NCBI GenBank assembly: GCA_031976175.1
Contig: DALYLR010000004.1
Coordinates: 1 to 64,000 of the forward strand
Length of the DNA: 64,000 bases
Direction of reading: 5' to 3'
Source of the DNA: DMER01 sp003451645
GTDB lineage: Bacteria; Pseudomonadota; Alphaproteobacteria; Micropepsales; Micropepsaceae
The notes beneath the pieces were generated by a model, which was not told where the DNA came from, searched no databases, and was given only the letters and a program-made list of their open reading frames with translations. Shown piece by piece: positions 51,864-61,552 of the stretch. A program made the position numbers and the translations under genes. Numbering within the stretch: position 1 is the first letter of the stretch; each line of letters starts with the position of its first letter.

Positions 51864-54800
51864 CTACTCCCACGTTACCTTGACGCCGTCCGGCGCGAGA
51901 ATCGGAAGCTGATCGAAATCGAGGCGGGCGGGCAAGGCGGCAGCCTTTGATGGATCACGGATATCAATCGTCGAGATGCTCAGCAGACCCGGAAGGCCCG
52001 TAATGGCGCCAGCCACATCGGCTGCAGCCGGCCAGGCGCCCAAGAGCCAGCCTGAACCTCTCGTTCTTGAGCCGCCCGCCGGTTGACGGTGATATTTGGG
52101 ATCCAGAAGTGCTCGCAGACGCTTTTCTAGGTCAAGCTGAAGACTGGACCGCTCGGCGCCTTGTTCAGTGAAGAGCCCGAGTGCGATTTCGCAAGGTGTC
52201 AATATCGGGCCCCTCACGCTCATCCGTCCCGGCTGCTTCAGATTCTCGTTCGCATGGCTCAACAAATACGCCTTGAGTTCCCGGCGCATTGCCGCTGATG
52301 GGCCACGGTGCGGAGCATCGGTTACCACTACAAGATCAATCAAACCCGCTCTATCCTGCTGCAGCTGGCAGCGCGCTTGGACAATGTGCGGCGAGAACTG
52401 CATGGCAAGAGCCTCGATATCCCGCAGTGTTACCAGGCGCCCTCTGCGCCAGAGAATTGCGGGCGCTTGTTGCAGCGCAGCCTCGATGGATTGGGCGTCT
52501 GCACCGCCGGCCGCGTCCGTGACCGAAAAGACCCCGTCTATGCCTTCGACGGGCGATATCAATTGCAGGGCCGAAGCATGCCGCACTGCATTGGCTGCCG
52601 CACCGCCACCACGGCGATATCGCCAAGCGGCGACATTGTCTGCGCCCGGCGGAGGCACGCGCCCATTTCGGGCATCTCCAAAACACACTTTGCCGCTCTC
52701 TGCATCTATCGAGAACACGCGCTCATCAGCCGCGCATTCGAGAGGGTCGGCCACCTGGCTCCATTTGACCCAATATCCCCTCGACAATCCGGCAGGATCC
52801 AGTAACACCGCTTCAGGGTCATTTTGATTGAGCGCACGAAATTCGTCTTTGCTCAATGGCTCTTTCACGCGCAAGACCATGTCGACCTCGTCCCGCAACT
52901 CGATCAAAGGCGTCAAGGTCAGCCAAAACACTTGTCCAGGCTCACCCACCGACGACCCAAGCACTTCCGCGCCTTGCGTCTCCGCGGCGGACGCCCAAAC
53001 CGCATTCAAATAAAGGCCCCGAATGACAGGCCGCCAATTAGGGGAATCCGAGGCGATTGCCGGACGAATGCGTATCCAATGCAGAGCGCGCGCGCCAAAT
53101 AACGCATTAGGCGTCGATGGACTCCCAATGGCGAGTGTCATGATCCCGGATTCGGACAAACCATTCGTCTCGTCATCGCAGTTGACCGGAGAAAATTGGC
53201 CATTCCGCGAAACCTCAGCAACAATAGGCACGCGGCTCTCTTCTTCTGGCAAATCATCAAGATCCCAGAATAGCCGCACACTGCCCCCTTGGAACGGCGC
53301 AGAGGCGCCGATGTAAAGCCCCCGTCCAGTGCGCGATGGCACCTGATCCGCTAGGTCGCTGAACCGCTGAAAGACCTCCAAGGATGCCGCCGGAACATGA
53401 TTTGCGTCCGACTGATCCCGCCAGGTCAGATTGTCATAAGTCAGGACCTGCTGGGGCAGGCACGGCTTCGTCTGATACCGGACACTCAGTCTCCTGACGC
53501 GCGGTGCAGCGATCGCATCGGCATTGTGCCTCAAGGTTTGCTCGATCTGTTTGCCGCCGCTCGTTTGTGTCTCCAATGTCAACATCCGAAACTGCTCGCG
53601 GCCGTAATCGCCACTCACTAGACGCGCCCTAATCCAGTAGTTGGTCTTTCCAATAACCTCGACGGGCCTTAATTCTGAAGGCAGTCTGAATTTCACACAC
53701 CCAGACGCAAGGAAATTTCCAGTGCCATCCTCAAGCGGCAAACCCCACCACGATGTTCCATTCCAATATTCCCACGACAATTCTGGATTGTTTGTGACCT
53801 TATAGTCTTGTTGTTTCTCTGTAATCACTTGTATCTCTTGCTTGAAGAGAATGCTCTCCGCAAAATCGCCAACTTTACCCCACGCTCTATCAAGTTTTGC
53901 AACCAAATACCCCTTCTCTGCAGAATTTACATCTATTACTCTATAAGATATACCACGACTACCAATCACATCATTCTTTTTGAAAAGACTATTGTTAATG
54001 AAAGAAGAAAGCTCCCCACCGTCAACCTCTTTCAGCAAATTAACAATACAATCACCAGAGTCTGGCACCCTACCCTCTAACATTTCAACATAAAAAAGAC
54101 CAGCAACCTTCCTTTCTGCCGCCATCGGAGCATTATCACTAACTTTTCTTCCCCCGAAGTATTCAACGAAGCTTCCATAAATCTTCGCTACCTTTTCGGT
54201 AACAGCTTGTGCCGCACTTACAATTTTATTACTACACCATTCTACGGCGTCAGCTGCAGTATCGAAGTAATTTGCTTCAACAATTTTCGCCTTTAAACCG
54301 TTAATTAACAAAAAAGAGCCCTCTTTCAAAATCCCTACCTCTGAATCAAATATACCAATAATGTGGTTAAACGGCCCTTCCCCACCAACCTCTTCATACC
54401 AAAATTTTGCATCGATGTTTCTTTCAACTTTTAAGCATTTAGGCCCCTCTTGGTCGATTATTTCTATCATGCCATTTGGAACCATTCGAATAATATTACG
54501 GCTCTCTCCAACTTCGTATTTCGATTCATTCGCTAAGCTATTACCACTCAATTCTTCGTACGCCAAGAAAGACGCTACGTCTAAGCTGTTATCTGCTCGT
54601 GGATGCAGAGCAACAAGGCCGCCGCACCAACCGCATATATGCGGGTACTCTTTGCTCAGGAGGTTTTGCTTGAGAGCGCATTTAATTTCGACTTGGCCGC
54701 TGAGCCCGTAAAGATGGATGCTCCCCTCGCGAGCCCCGCCCTCCGCCGGATAATAAATCGGGAGAAACAGATACCTGTCTTTACTTTGACTAGGCCCCTC

Positions 54801-56957
54801 GCACATCAAAGCCGCGACGCCCTGACCATTTCCCAGCTGCCATTTCCCATCGTCCAGAAGAACATAATAATATTTATGCGACAGTTCAGGCGCGCCCTTA
54901 ATAATAATGTGAATTTTATTGTCAAATATTGACGCCGCAATCTTCTGGGCGGGTTTCCCACAAGACACCAAGATCAGCCTAGTGCCTTTTGATACCGAAA
55001 TCCCTCCATCGACATCGACATCGACAAATTTATTTGCATCGTGCTCCCAGTGCCCCTTACTTGAATACTCTAGAACCGCACCGTTGATTGTAATGCATGC
55101 CACATTTATTGTGTTGGCGGACTCGTCGTAAATCGGAACGAGCTCTCGTACACCCTCTTCGGCTCCGTCTACCTGCTTCCATTCATTTGATTGCTCTGAG
55201 GAATGATAAGCGCAGGACCCAACCCGCAAAATGGCGCCCCAATCACCGCCGCGGCAATATAACACGAGCTGGTGTGGACCGTCCTCACTAGGCGTATCGC
55301 CGAACCCGATCCACGCCGTTGGTTTTCCATTCTCCATTCTTTGCCAATAATATTGATTGCCCGCTCTTGCAGCCACGATGACGTCGCTTGATCCACTCGC
55401 CACGACAGCCAATGGCGTTTTTGCATCAAAGTAAGCCTCTCTTGTACCCGACCTGCCTTGCGGTAGCGCCAAAGGACGCACTTTGATGCCGGGCATTTTC
55501 CCCGAAGCATTCTCAGTACACTCGATATGGTAGATGCGGTCATCGCCACCAACACCGAACGCATGAACAACGTTTTTGTCTCCGTGCACGCTCGCGCTGA
55601 CGAGCGGTCCCAAAGCAGCGTTTGCCACGTCAAACTCGAGTGTGATGTCCGCTTCTGGCTTTGAGAACGCCTCTGCCGAACCCAGATAAAAGGCATCAAA
55701 CAATCGGGGTTCCTGCCCAAGGGGGAAGAAATTCTTTTGGCTCTGCACCGATGCCACGTTTGCAACTACTTCAAAGTCGACGGTGCTTTCGATGTCAGAC
55801 GCAATAGGAGCGGAGACGCTCAGCTTCAGCTCTGACAGTTTGACCGCTTCCGCCGAGGCTGGTGTCTGCTTGGCGCGCAAGACCCGCAGTTGAGTTCCGC
55901 TTAGGTCACAGAAATCCACCGCCGCCCTGTTTGCCTTTGTTAGCTTGATGCTCTCGTTACTTGGTACAGCCTCCAGATCGTACCATCGCGGTTGTTGGCC
56001 ATCGTCTGATGGTGTGCCCCAATAGGACCAGGATAGACTTGGTGGGGCCCCCTTAAACGAGATAGTAATCACCGCGTCGTTCTTCACATTCAGCAATGTG
56101 TTGTCACAAATATACAGCCAATGCTCTTGCCAATCGCGCACCTTGAGCGAAGGCCGCGATTGCACGCCGTTGATGGATACTCCGCTTCGGCCCGGCGCAC
56201 TCGCGTCGTGCTCCCCCACCGCGTCAAAAGGAGAAAAATGCTGGACCCGGAAAATTTCGGTCTCTCTCTCCAGATCCTGGTCCACCATATGTGTCAAGGT
56301 AATGATGTCACCGCTCACCGCGGCAACGCGATGCTCCACACCGGCAATATCAAGGTGGTCGCCAGGTTTCAGTGTTTGAGCTTGCGTGAGTTGGAGTACG
56401 AGACTGCCTCGGGCGGCGGCTTCTTTCAGTTTATGGCTTTCGTTTTGTCCCGATGTCAGCGGCCGCGAGCTTGTGGGATCAAACAAGCCAGGGGGCGGCT
56501 CTGAAATCTTGTCGCCATCGACCGCAATGAGTGCAGTGAGATGCCCAGGCAGGACAGTGAGGTCTCTCTCTGTCTCAAAGACCAGAGAACGCTCACCGTT
56601 GCTCTCAGTGCCGGGCTCAAATGGTCCTGTATCTGTGGGCGGGTTTGCTTGGACCCTGACGCCTCGGTTGAGGACCAATACACCCGCACGGATCGCACGT
56701 TGAAATACGAGGGCAAGCCGCGCTGGGCGACGCCCTCGCCCCCTCATTCCTAGCCAATCAAAGAAGTTTCGTTGAGCCTTTTCCGGCGTTTCGTCCAAAC
56801 GCTGGACGACCTCATGCTGAATTCTGGCTGCAATTTCGAGAAAGCCCTCAACCCAACGCCCAAGTGGCGCATGCTGGATAGCCTCCGCCCGGCGCAACAG
56901 CTCCATCTTGATTGCGGCCTCATTCCGGCCGTCCACTTTGGGAGGTTCATCACTCAT
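51864..56957 (-). CDS. Giant putative baseplate assembly protein with large internal insertion
   Basis: A 1697-residue protein. The N-terminal RNFFDWLGMRGRGRRPARLALVF and FPLGQEPRLFDAFYLGSAEAFSK (about 410-435) and the C-terminal FGDARNGRVPPPGADNVAAWRYRRGGG and RDIEALAMQFSPHIVQARC fit TIGR02243 gpJ-type baseplate proteins. Residues about 440-1060 form an insertion: first propeller-like repeats, then a strongly AT-rich part (nt about 53,790-54,560). Its start overlaps the gp25 stop (ATGA). Usual members are much shorter. Confidence 0.82.
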   Translation of the reverse strand: MSDEPPKVDGRNEAAIKMELLRRAEAIQHAPLGRWVEGFLEIAARIQHEVVQRLDETPEKAQRNFFDWLGMRGRGRRPARLALVFQRAIRAGVLVLNRGVRVQANPPTDTGPFEPGTESNGERSLVFETERDLTVLPGHLTALIAVDGDKISEPPPGLFDPTSSRPLTSGQNESHKLKEAAARGSLVLQLTQAQTLKPGDHLDIAGVEHRVAAVSGDIITLTHMVDQDLERETEIFRVQHFSPFDAVGEHDASAPGRSGVSINGVQSRPSLKVRDWQEHWLYICDNTLLNVKNDAVITISFKGAPPSLSWSYWGTPSDDGQQPRWYDLEAVPSNESIKLTKANRAAVDFCDLSGTQLRVLRAKQTPASAEAVKLSELKLSVSAPIASDIESTVDFEVVANVASVQSQKNFFPLGQEPRLFDAFYLGSAEAFSKPEADITLEFDVANAALGPLVSASVHGDKNVVHAFGVGGDDRIYHIECTENASGKMPGIKVRPLALPQGRSGTREAYFDAKTPLAVVASGSSDVIVAARAGNQYYWQRMENGKPTAWIGFGDTPSEDGPHQLVLYCRGGDWGAILRVGSCAYHSSEQSNEWKQVDGAEEGVRELVPIYDESANTINVACITINGAVLEYSSKGHWEHDANKFVDVDVDGGISVSKGTRLILVSCGKPAQKIAASIFDNKIHIIIKGAPELSHKYYYVLLDDGKWQLGNGQGVAALMCEGPSQSKDRYLFLPIYYPAEGGAREGSIHLYGLSGQVEIKCALKQNLLSKEYPHICGWCGGLVALHPRADNSLDVASFLAYEELSGNSLANESKYEVGESRNIIRMVPNGMIEIIDQEGPKCLKVERNIDAKFWYEEVGGEGPFNHIIGIFDSEVGILKEGSFLLINGLKAKIVEANYFDTAADAVEWCSNKIVSAAQAVTEKVAKIYGSFVEYFGGRKVSDNAPMAAERKVAGLFYVEMLEGRVPDSGDCIVNLLKEVDGGELSSFINNSLFKKNDVIGSRGISYRVIDVNSAEKGYLVAKLDRAWGKVGDFAESILFKQEIQVITEKQQDYKVTNNPELSWEYWNGTSWWGLPLEDGTGNFLASGCVKFRLPSELRPVEVIGKTNYWIRARLVSGDYGREQFRMLTLETQTSGGKQIEQTLRHNADAIAAPRVRRLSVRYQTKPCLPQQVLTYDNLTWRDQSDANHVPAASLEVFQRFSDLADQVPSRTGRGLYIGASAPFQGGSVRLFWDLDDLPEEESRVPIVAEVSRNGQFSPVNCDDETNGLSESGIMTLAIGSPSTPNALFGARALHWIRIRPAIASDSPNWRPVIRGLYLNAVWASAAETQGAEVLGSSVGEPGQVFWLTLTPLIELRDEVDMVLRVKEPLSKDEFRALNQNDPEAVLLDPAGLSRGYWVKWSQVADPLECAADERVFSIDAESGKVCFGDARNGRVPPPGADNVAAWRYRRGGGAAANAVRHASALQLISPVEGIDGVFSVTDAAGGADAQSIEAALQQAPAILWRRGRLVTLRDIEALAMQFSPHIVQARCQLQQDRAGLIDLVVVTDAPHRGPSAAMRRELKAYLLSHANENLKQPGRMSVRGPILTPCEIALGLFTEQGAERSSLQLDLEKRLRALLDPKYHRQPAGGSRTRGSGWLLGAWPAAADVAGAITGLPGLLSISTIDIRDPSKAAALPARLDFDQLPILAPDGVKVTWE

Positions 56958-57376
56958 GCCGCCCCACCTTCACGGAAGTAGAATGGATAAACGAAATTCC
57001 CAGACTGGTTAGTCTTTCGAACCCGATAGTCTATCTCGATGTCGAGCACGCCATTAATCGAATCCCCCGCGCTCACGCGCACATTGTTGAGCTCTATCCG
57101 CGCCTCATAGCGTGTTAGTGCGTCGCGTACCGCAGCCTCAATTCGGTTCAGGGTGGACATGTCGATCACGGCGAAAGTCAACGCATGTATCCCGCAACCG
57201 AATTCAGGCCGCATGACGCGCTCGCCAGGCGCTGTCCCAATAATAATTCGGATCGATTGCTGAATGTCGGTCTCAGCGGAAACGTTGCGGATGTCTACGG
57301 AGCCATCGTTGTGTTTGACTTGCCCAACGGGGAAGGCCCACCCTCGGCCCAGAAAGTCACCACTATCGCGCCCCAT
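56954..57376 (-). CDS. gp25-like baseplate wedge protein
   Basis: A 140-residue protein of the gpW/gp25 family. GRGWAFPVGQV and AETDIQQSIRIIIGTAPGERVMRPEFGCGIHALTF hold the family's GT-x-GERV-x-P-x-G pattern. It forms the baseplate wedge core that links sheath and baseplate (Afp9 equivalent). It abuts the PAAR gene directly and overlaps the next gene by 4 bp. Confidence 0.93.
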   Translation of the reverse strand: MGRDSGDFLGRGWAFPVGQVKHNDGSVDIRNVSAETDIQQSIRIIIGTAPGERVMRPEFGCGIHALTFAVIDMSTLNRIEAAVRDALTRYEARIELNNVRVSAGDSINGVLDIEIDYRVRKTNQSGNFVYPFYFREGGAA

Positions 57377-57676
57377 CTATCCTCCAATCAGCACGCTTGG
57401 TGCCCCGCCAACAATCGTATTGGGTGGGCCAACCTCAGTTATTGCGTCGCCCTGCCGAGCGGCCGGCATGTTCGCGATCATCACAGTGCTGCTGCCCTTC
57501 GAGAGTGTTCCGCCGACATGCGGCTTGGGCCCGTCAGATAATGGGCAAATGTGCAAATCTGAGCCCGCGCGCCAACTCGGTTGCCCACCGATCAAGACCG
57601 TTGGGCAACCGGGGCCAGGACCCAATGGCGTCCCGTGGCTTGTCAGATCGCCAACACGTGCTGCAGGACTACCCAT
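57377..57676 (-). CDS. PAAR-domain spike tip protein
   Basis: A 99-residue protein with PAAR motifs PAARVGDLTSHG at the N-terminus and MPAARQGDAITEVG in the second half, plus the Gly-rich VLIGGQP and IVGGAPSVLIGG repeats. PAAR proteins cap the spike trimer as a zinc-bound point (Afp10 equivalent). There is no C-terminal toxin extension. It lies 9 bp downstream of the spike gene. Confidence 0.95.
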   Translation of the reverse strand: MGSPAARVGDLTSHGTPLGPGPGCPTVLIGGQPSWRAGSDLHICPLSDGPKPHVGGTLSKGSSTVMIANMPAARQGDAITEVGPPNTIVGGAPSVLIGG

Positions 57677-57685
57677 CTGAAAGTC

Positions 57686-58324
57686 CTAATTGATTTGAAC
57701 CAGACTGCCGCGGATGGTCATCGTTCCGCCTGCTTTGAGATCAAATGCGCCGTCCGACTGGATCGATACATTTGCCGCTTTCAGGGTCAAACTCCCCTTT
57801 GATGAAATTTTTATTGTGCCGCCCTTCGTCTCGATGGTGATGGAATTGTTCTTACCATCATCAAGCAGAATTCCCTCGTCACTTATTGTGACGCGTTTGC
57901 CGTCCTTGAGTTTCAGTTCGATGCCCCCTTTGTCTGTGTCATCAAAGCGTAACTCGTGTCCTTGCCGCGATCGGATCGCACGAATACTGTTGTCTTGGCC
58001 AGAGAAGAGGCCGGGGGGCTTGGCCTTGCCATTCCAAAGAGCGCCAATTACGATTGGAAAGCGCACATCATCTCGTTCGAATGCCACCAATACTTCCTGA
58101 CCAACGTCTGGAACAAAAAAGAAGCCTTGATTTGCCCCGGCCGCAGGAACGGCAACGCGTGCCCAACCGGACTCATCACTGGGCCTGTGCCACAAAAATC
58201 GAAGCATCACCCGCCCCAGGCCTTCAGGATCATTGTTTCTAGTCACTGTGGCAATTGTGACACCTGATACGGAACCGGTCGTTTCAGATGCACCGCCGGC
58301 CCCTTCGGAGATTTTCGCGCTCAT
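57686..58324 (-). CDS. Spike protein, gpV/gp5-like (OB fold plus beta-helix)
   Basis: A 212-residue protein. GVTIATVTRNNDPEGLGRVMLRF and WARVAVPAAGANQGFFFVPDVGQEVLVAFE form the gp5/VgrG OB-fold. The C-terminal third (KRVTISDEGILLDD, SITIETKGGTIKISS, GSLTLKAANVSI) is a repetitive spike beta-helix. It is the second half of the Afp8 unit, separate from the hub and overlapping it by 4 bp. Confidence 0.94.
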   Translation of the reverse strand: MSAKISEGAGGASETTGSVSGVTIATVTRNNDPEGLGRVMLRFLWHRPSDESGWARVAVPAAGANQGFFFVPDVGQEVLVAFERDDVRFPIVIGALWNGKAKPPGLFSGQDNSIRAIRSRQGHELRFDDTDKGGIELKLKDGKRVTISDEGILLDDGKNNSITIETKGGTIKISSKGSLTLKAANVSIQSDGAFDLKAGGTMTIRGSLVQIN

Positions 58325-59427
58325 AAGGTTGCCTCCCGCACCTTGAACCTTGTCCGGTATCCATTCGCGTTCGCGCTGTGTGTTGCCTGTTCGACATAGT
58401 AGGTTTTGGAGAACAACTGGCCGAGGCCCGCCAGAGTGACATTTCGGTCAGGAATGATTTCTGGAACACCGATCGTTTCCACATCTCCAGTAAGAAATCG
58501 CTCGGACTGTTCCTTCAACAACGCAATCGCCAGGTTTGTCGCTTCGGATTGTGAATTGACCGGCTCTCGCACCCGCAAGATAGCCTCATGACGCAATACC
58601 CCGGCCAGCATATCCCCTGCGCTTTGCTCCCGAGGGTCCCTCCCAAGCTCCTGACCGCGAGTCGCGCGGCCAATGATTGTCTGCGCGGTTTTTGCGTCCC
58701 AAGATGAAACTTCCACGGATGTATACTGGCCCGCCAGATTGGCCTCGGGTTTGAAGCTCAAAAGGCCCCGTCCCCATTCCATCGTCAAAACAGCCTTGTC
58801 TCGAAGCCGCGCAGGGCCGAACCGCAGCTCTGAGCCCCTAACGTAAATTTCATAGCCATTTTGCTTCGCCAACCTCAGCGCGAATTCGAGGTCGCTTTCG
58901 TGCTTCTGAACAATTTGCTCGCGTGGAGACTTCGTGGGAACGATGTCGGCGTTCAGACTGTGAAAATTTGCAATTTCCGCGACCGCGTCGCTGTCTAGAC
59001 TTCCCGCCTTCCAGGTACGCGAGCTCTTGCCCGCAGTCAGCCGAAAAGCATGGTCGTATCCTGAAACGACGATCTCAGGCGACCCAGTCTCCGGAAAATT
59101 CGGGGCAATGTGCGAGACTGTGCCGGATATCAATTGCACGAGATTTGCCGACTCGCCATAGCCCATGGATATCGTTACCGGAGTTCCAAACTTAAGCAAA
59201 CTGAGTAAGTCAACTCTCTTGTCATTCACCCGGAACTGCCGCGTTTCAAAATCGAATGCATCTTGAATAGTGAAACTAAACCGGCTTGCGCCGCCTATAG
59301 TAAGATCGACTTCTGCTTGGACAACGGCCGCCTTATGGTCTCGAAGGATGTCTCGCCCTGCGACAACTACACAGAAGGCTGGGACGTAAAAATGACCTTC
59401 TCGTTCAGAACGGGCGACGAGGTCCAT
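58321..59427 (-). CDS. Hub protein, gpD/gp27-like (phage late control D)
   Basis: A 368-residue protein with DLTIGGASRFSFTIQDAFDF, FGTPVTISMGYGESANLVQLISGTV and SDLEFALRLAKQNGYEIYVRG, matching late-control gene D/gp27-type hub proteins. It forms the trimeric hub between tube and spike. It overlaps the LysM protein gene by 23 bp and the spike gene by 4 bp, so hub and spike are co-translated as a split Afp8. Confidence 0.92.
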   Translation of the reverse strand: MDLVARSEREGHFYVPAFCVVVAGRDILRDHKAAVVQAEVDLTIGGASRFSFTIQDAFDFETRQFRVNDKRVDLLSLLKFGTPVTISMGYGESANLVQLISGTVSHIAPNFPETGSPEIVVSGYDHAFRLTAGKSSRTWKAGSLDSDAVAEIANFHSLNADIVPTKSPREQIVQKHESDLEFALRLAKQNGYEIYVRGSELRFGPARLRDKAVLTMEWGRGLLSFKPEANLAGQYTSVEVSSWDAKTAQTIIGRATRGQELGRDPREQSAGDMLAGVLRHEAILRVREPVNSQSEATNLAIALLKEQSERFLTGDVETIGVPEIIPDRNVTLAGLGQLFSKTYYVEQATHSANANGYRTRFKVREATL

Positions 59428-60094
59428 CGGCTCCCTCCAGCGGCGGTACGTCGATCCAATCTCCAGGTGTCAGTTGCCAAGGGTTGTCAATGTCGTTTGC
59501 GATCGCGATTGTGCGCCAAGCGCTTGGCAGTCCGAACTCGCGCGCCGCAACAAGCCACAACGAGTTTCCAACTTCAATTTGCCGACGTTTGCTCTTGTCA
59601 GCGGACTCACGTCTCGGCTCAATGAGCTGTCTTGCAATTGACACATACTCTTTGAAAGTGACCGAAAGTGTCGCACGCGCGGGCGTTCCATCTGGACGAA
59701 ACAAGGTGAATTTCTGGCTGAGTTTTTCAATTACAGCCTCAAACCGCAATGTTCCCCAAATGAAGCGAACGGGTGGTGGAGCATGAAGATCCCGATCGAT
59801 TTCAAGCAACGATGAAATTTCGCGCACTCTCTGTGCCACGGACTTCTTCGGCCCACGTTGCAAATCACCGGCTGGGTCGGAATAGTCATCAAGAAATAAC
59901 TCCATACTCAGCTGGTCCGCGTCTCCACTGACAAACTGCAGCAATGGGCTTCCCAATCCTGGAACCGCAATGGCCTTATAGGAATTGCTGCGCTCACGAG
60001 TATAATCTGATGGATTGAACATCACTGTGATCGGAGCCCCCCCCATCAAGCGGCCGCCGAGAATTTCAATAGTTGCCTTTTCCAGAGAACCCAT
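59405..60094 (-). CDS. Tube-initiator/LysM protein (Afp7-like)
   Basis: A 229-residue protein. The N-terminal CIS-tube-type domain has ITVMFNPSDYTRERSNSYKAI, then FLDDY, and the C-terminal LysM-like tail has EVGNSLWLVAAREFGLPSAWRTIAIANDI and LTPGDWIDVPPL. This combination is typical of Afp7/PVC7 proteins that connect the first tube ring to the hub. It follows the 483-residue gene by 6 bp. Confidence 0.92.
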   Translation of the reverse strand: MGSLEKATIEILGGRLMGGAPITVMFNPSDYTRERSNSYKAIAVPGLGSPLLQFVSGDADQLSMELFLDDYSDPAGDLQRGPKKSVAQRVREISSLLEIDRDLHAPPPVRFIWGTLRFEAVIEKLSQKFTLFRPDGTPARATLSVTFKEYVSIARQLIEPRRESADKSKRRQIEVGNSLWLVAAREFGLPSAWRTIAIANDIDNPWQLTPGDWIDVPPLEGADGPRRPF

Positions 60095-60100
60095 GACTAC

Positions 60101-61552
60101 TTATTTCCCTTTCCGCTCACGCTCGATACGCAGGCGTGTCTCGAATTCATTCATAACTCGTTTGGTGACAAGTGAAATGAATTCTTGACTATACAATTGA
60201 TTGGTCGCCTTGTCCTCGATTGAAGAGATTTGCCCGCGACGTGCGATGACATTCCTATCATCGACGCTATGAACTATGACTTGCCCGAGACTGTCATGCT
60301 TGAACCGGCCTTTCACACCAAGCGCGGCCTCATAATTGGTTTCGGACCCGCCTTTTGATTTTGCCCTTTGCCAGCTAAGCTCTTGCGTGACCCTCCGCCT
60401 GTGATCGATTGACTGACTCTGTGCGATCTCAAGACTTTGGGCTTGACGGAGTTTCGAGAGAACGGGCCTTGCGCTTGCTGTTGCGAAAACATTCGAGGGC
60501 TGCCCAAACGCCTTGCGCCTAAGTGCTATCGCCCGCTCCTCCAGACGGATTGTCAAGACCAAAGCCCTTCGAAACACTCCCTGCTGGGTGGCGAGACGCA
60601 AGTCGATGTCCTTAGTCCTAACGTACGATGCAACTTCGCTTGCTGATGGAGTATGACCAATAGCAAAGCCGCCCGCGACAAGCGCAGGCATTCCGAGCTC
60701 TTCGGATCTTGAGAACGCGACGTCCGCAGAGCTTAGAGGAGCTAAAAGGGGCGTTGTAGACTGAAGCGCCTTGAAAGATGGTGCGAAGTTTTCAACGCGT
60801 GACACGAGCGACATGGCAGACGCCGACAATCGCGCAACAGCTGCCTTCGCCAAGCCTCGCGTGTCCACACTGGATGGACCAAGGCTATCGGCCTGCACTC
60901 TCGATCTGACGGGCGGACGTTCGGTCCCATCAACAGCTGACGGAAACCGCCCCTTGAGGATATCACTCTTCGCGCGCCCAGGACCTGCCTCAAGCCGCGC
61001 TGGCCAGACGGTTCCTTGCCACCTCATGCCCAAATCCAACGGTGCTCGGATAGTCCGCCCAAGTGGGGAAGTACTCTGCGCCCTTGAGAGATTTTGGGCG
61101 AAATGAAACGGCTGACCTTCAAACGGGACCCGGCCACTGTTACGCTTTACCAAGCCGCTCTGAGGATTGGCGTGCAGCGCATAGTCGCGCAGAGCCGGAG
61201 ACCCGCTATTCTGCCAACTTAGTCTAAATACAACTGACTGCGTGGCTGCGCGAACCTCCGTGCCATCACGTTGCGCGCCTGGACCTGCCCAAACGCGCTC
61301 ATAGCGCTCTATCAAACGAAACACTTTAAGATGAGCGAAAAGAAATACATTGATAGGGAAGTTCAGCAATCGATCAATTCTCGGAAATAAGACATCTGTC
61401 TTGGTCGATCTTGTGCAGCGCCAGTATAACAACAGCGCCAAACGACTATAGATCCTACTCCAGGTGTTCGCGGAGAAACTCCGTGAAACGCTCCGGCGCA
61501 TCATGGCCGCTTGCCAAGGTCTTTCGATACGTCCCAGCGCTCTGAGCATCAT
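60101..61552 (-). CDS. eCIS-associated protein with basic coiled-coil C-terminus
   Basis: A 483-residue, Arg/Ser-rich protein with no recognised domain over most of its length. The C-terminal FISLVTKRVMNEFETRLRIERERKG resembles a short motif (V-x-R-x-I-E-x-R-L-x-I-E-R-E-R-x-G) that I recall at the ends of otherwise variable proteins in this position of many eCIS loci. The N-terminus is unusually rich in Arg, Trp and hydrophobics. It overlaps the second tube gene by 4 bp. Function unknown. Confidence 0.65.
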   Translation of the reverse strand: MMLRALGRIERPWQAAMMRRSVSRSFSANTWSRIYSRLALLLYWRCTRSTKTDVLFPRIDRLLNFPINVFLFAHLKVFRLIERYERVWAGPGAQRDGTEVRAATQSVVFRLSWQNSGSPALRDYALHANPQSGLVKRNSGRVPFEGQPFHFAQNLSRAQSTSPLGRTIRAPLDLGMRWQGTVWPARLEAGPGRAKSDILKGRFPSAVDGTERPPVRSRVQADSLGPSSVDTRGLAKAAVARLSASAMSLVSRVENFAPSFKALQSTTPLLAPLSSADVAFSRSEELGMPALVAGGFAIGHTPSASEVASYVRTKDIDLRLATQQGVFRRALVLTIRLEERAIALRRKAFGQPSNVFATASARPVLSKLRQAQSLEIAQSQSIDHRRRVTQELSWQRAKSKGGSETNYEAALGVKGRFKHDSLGQVIVHSVDDRNVIARRGQISSIEDKATNQLYSQEFISLVTKRVMNEFETRLRIERERKGK

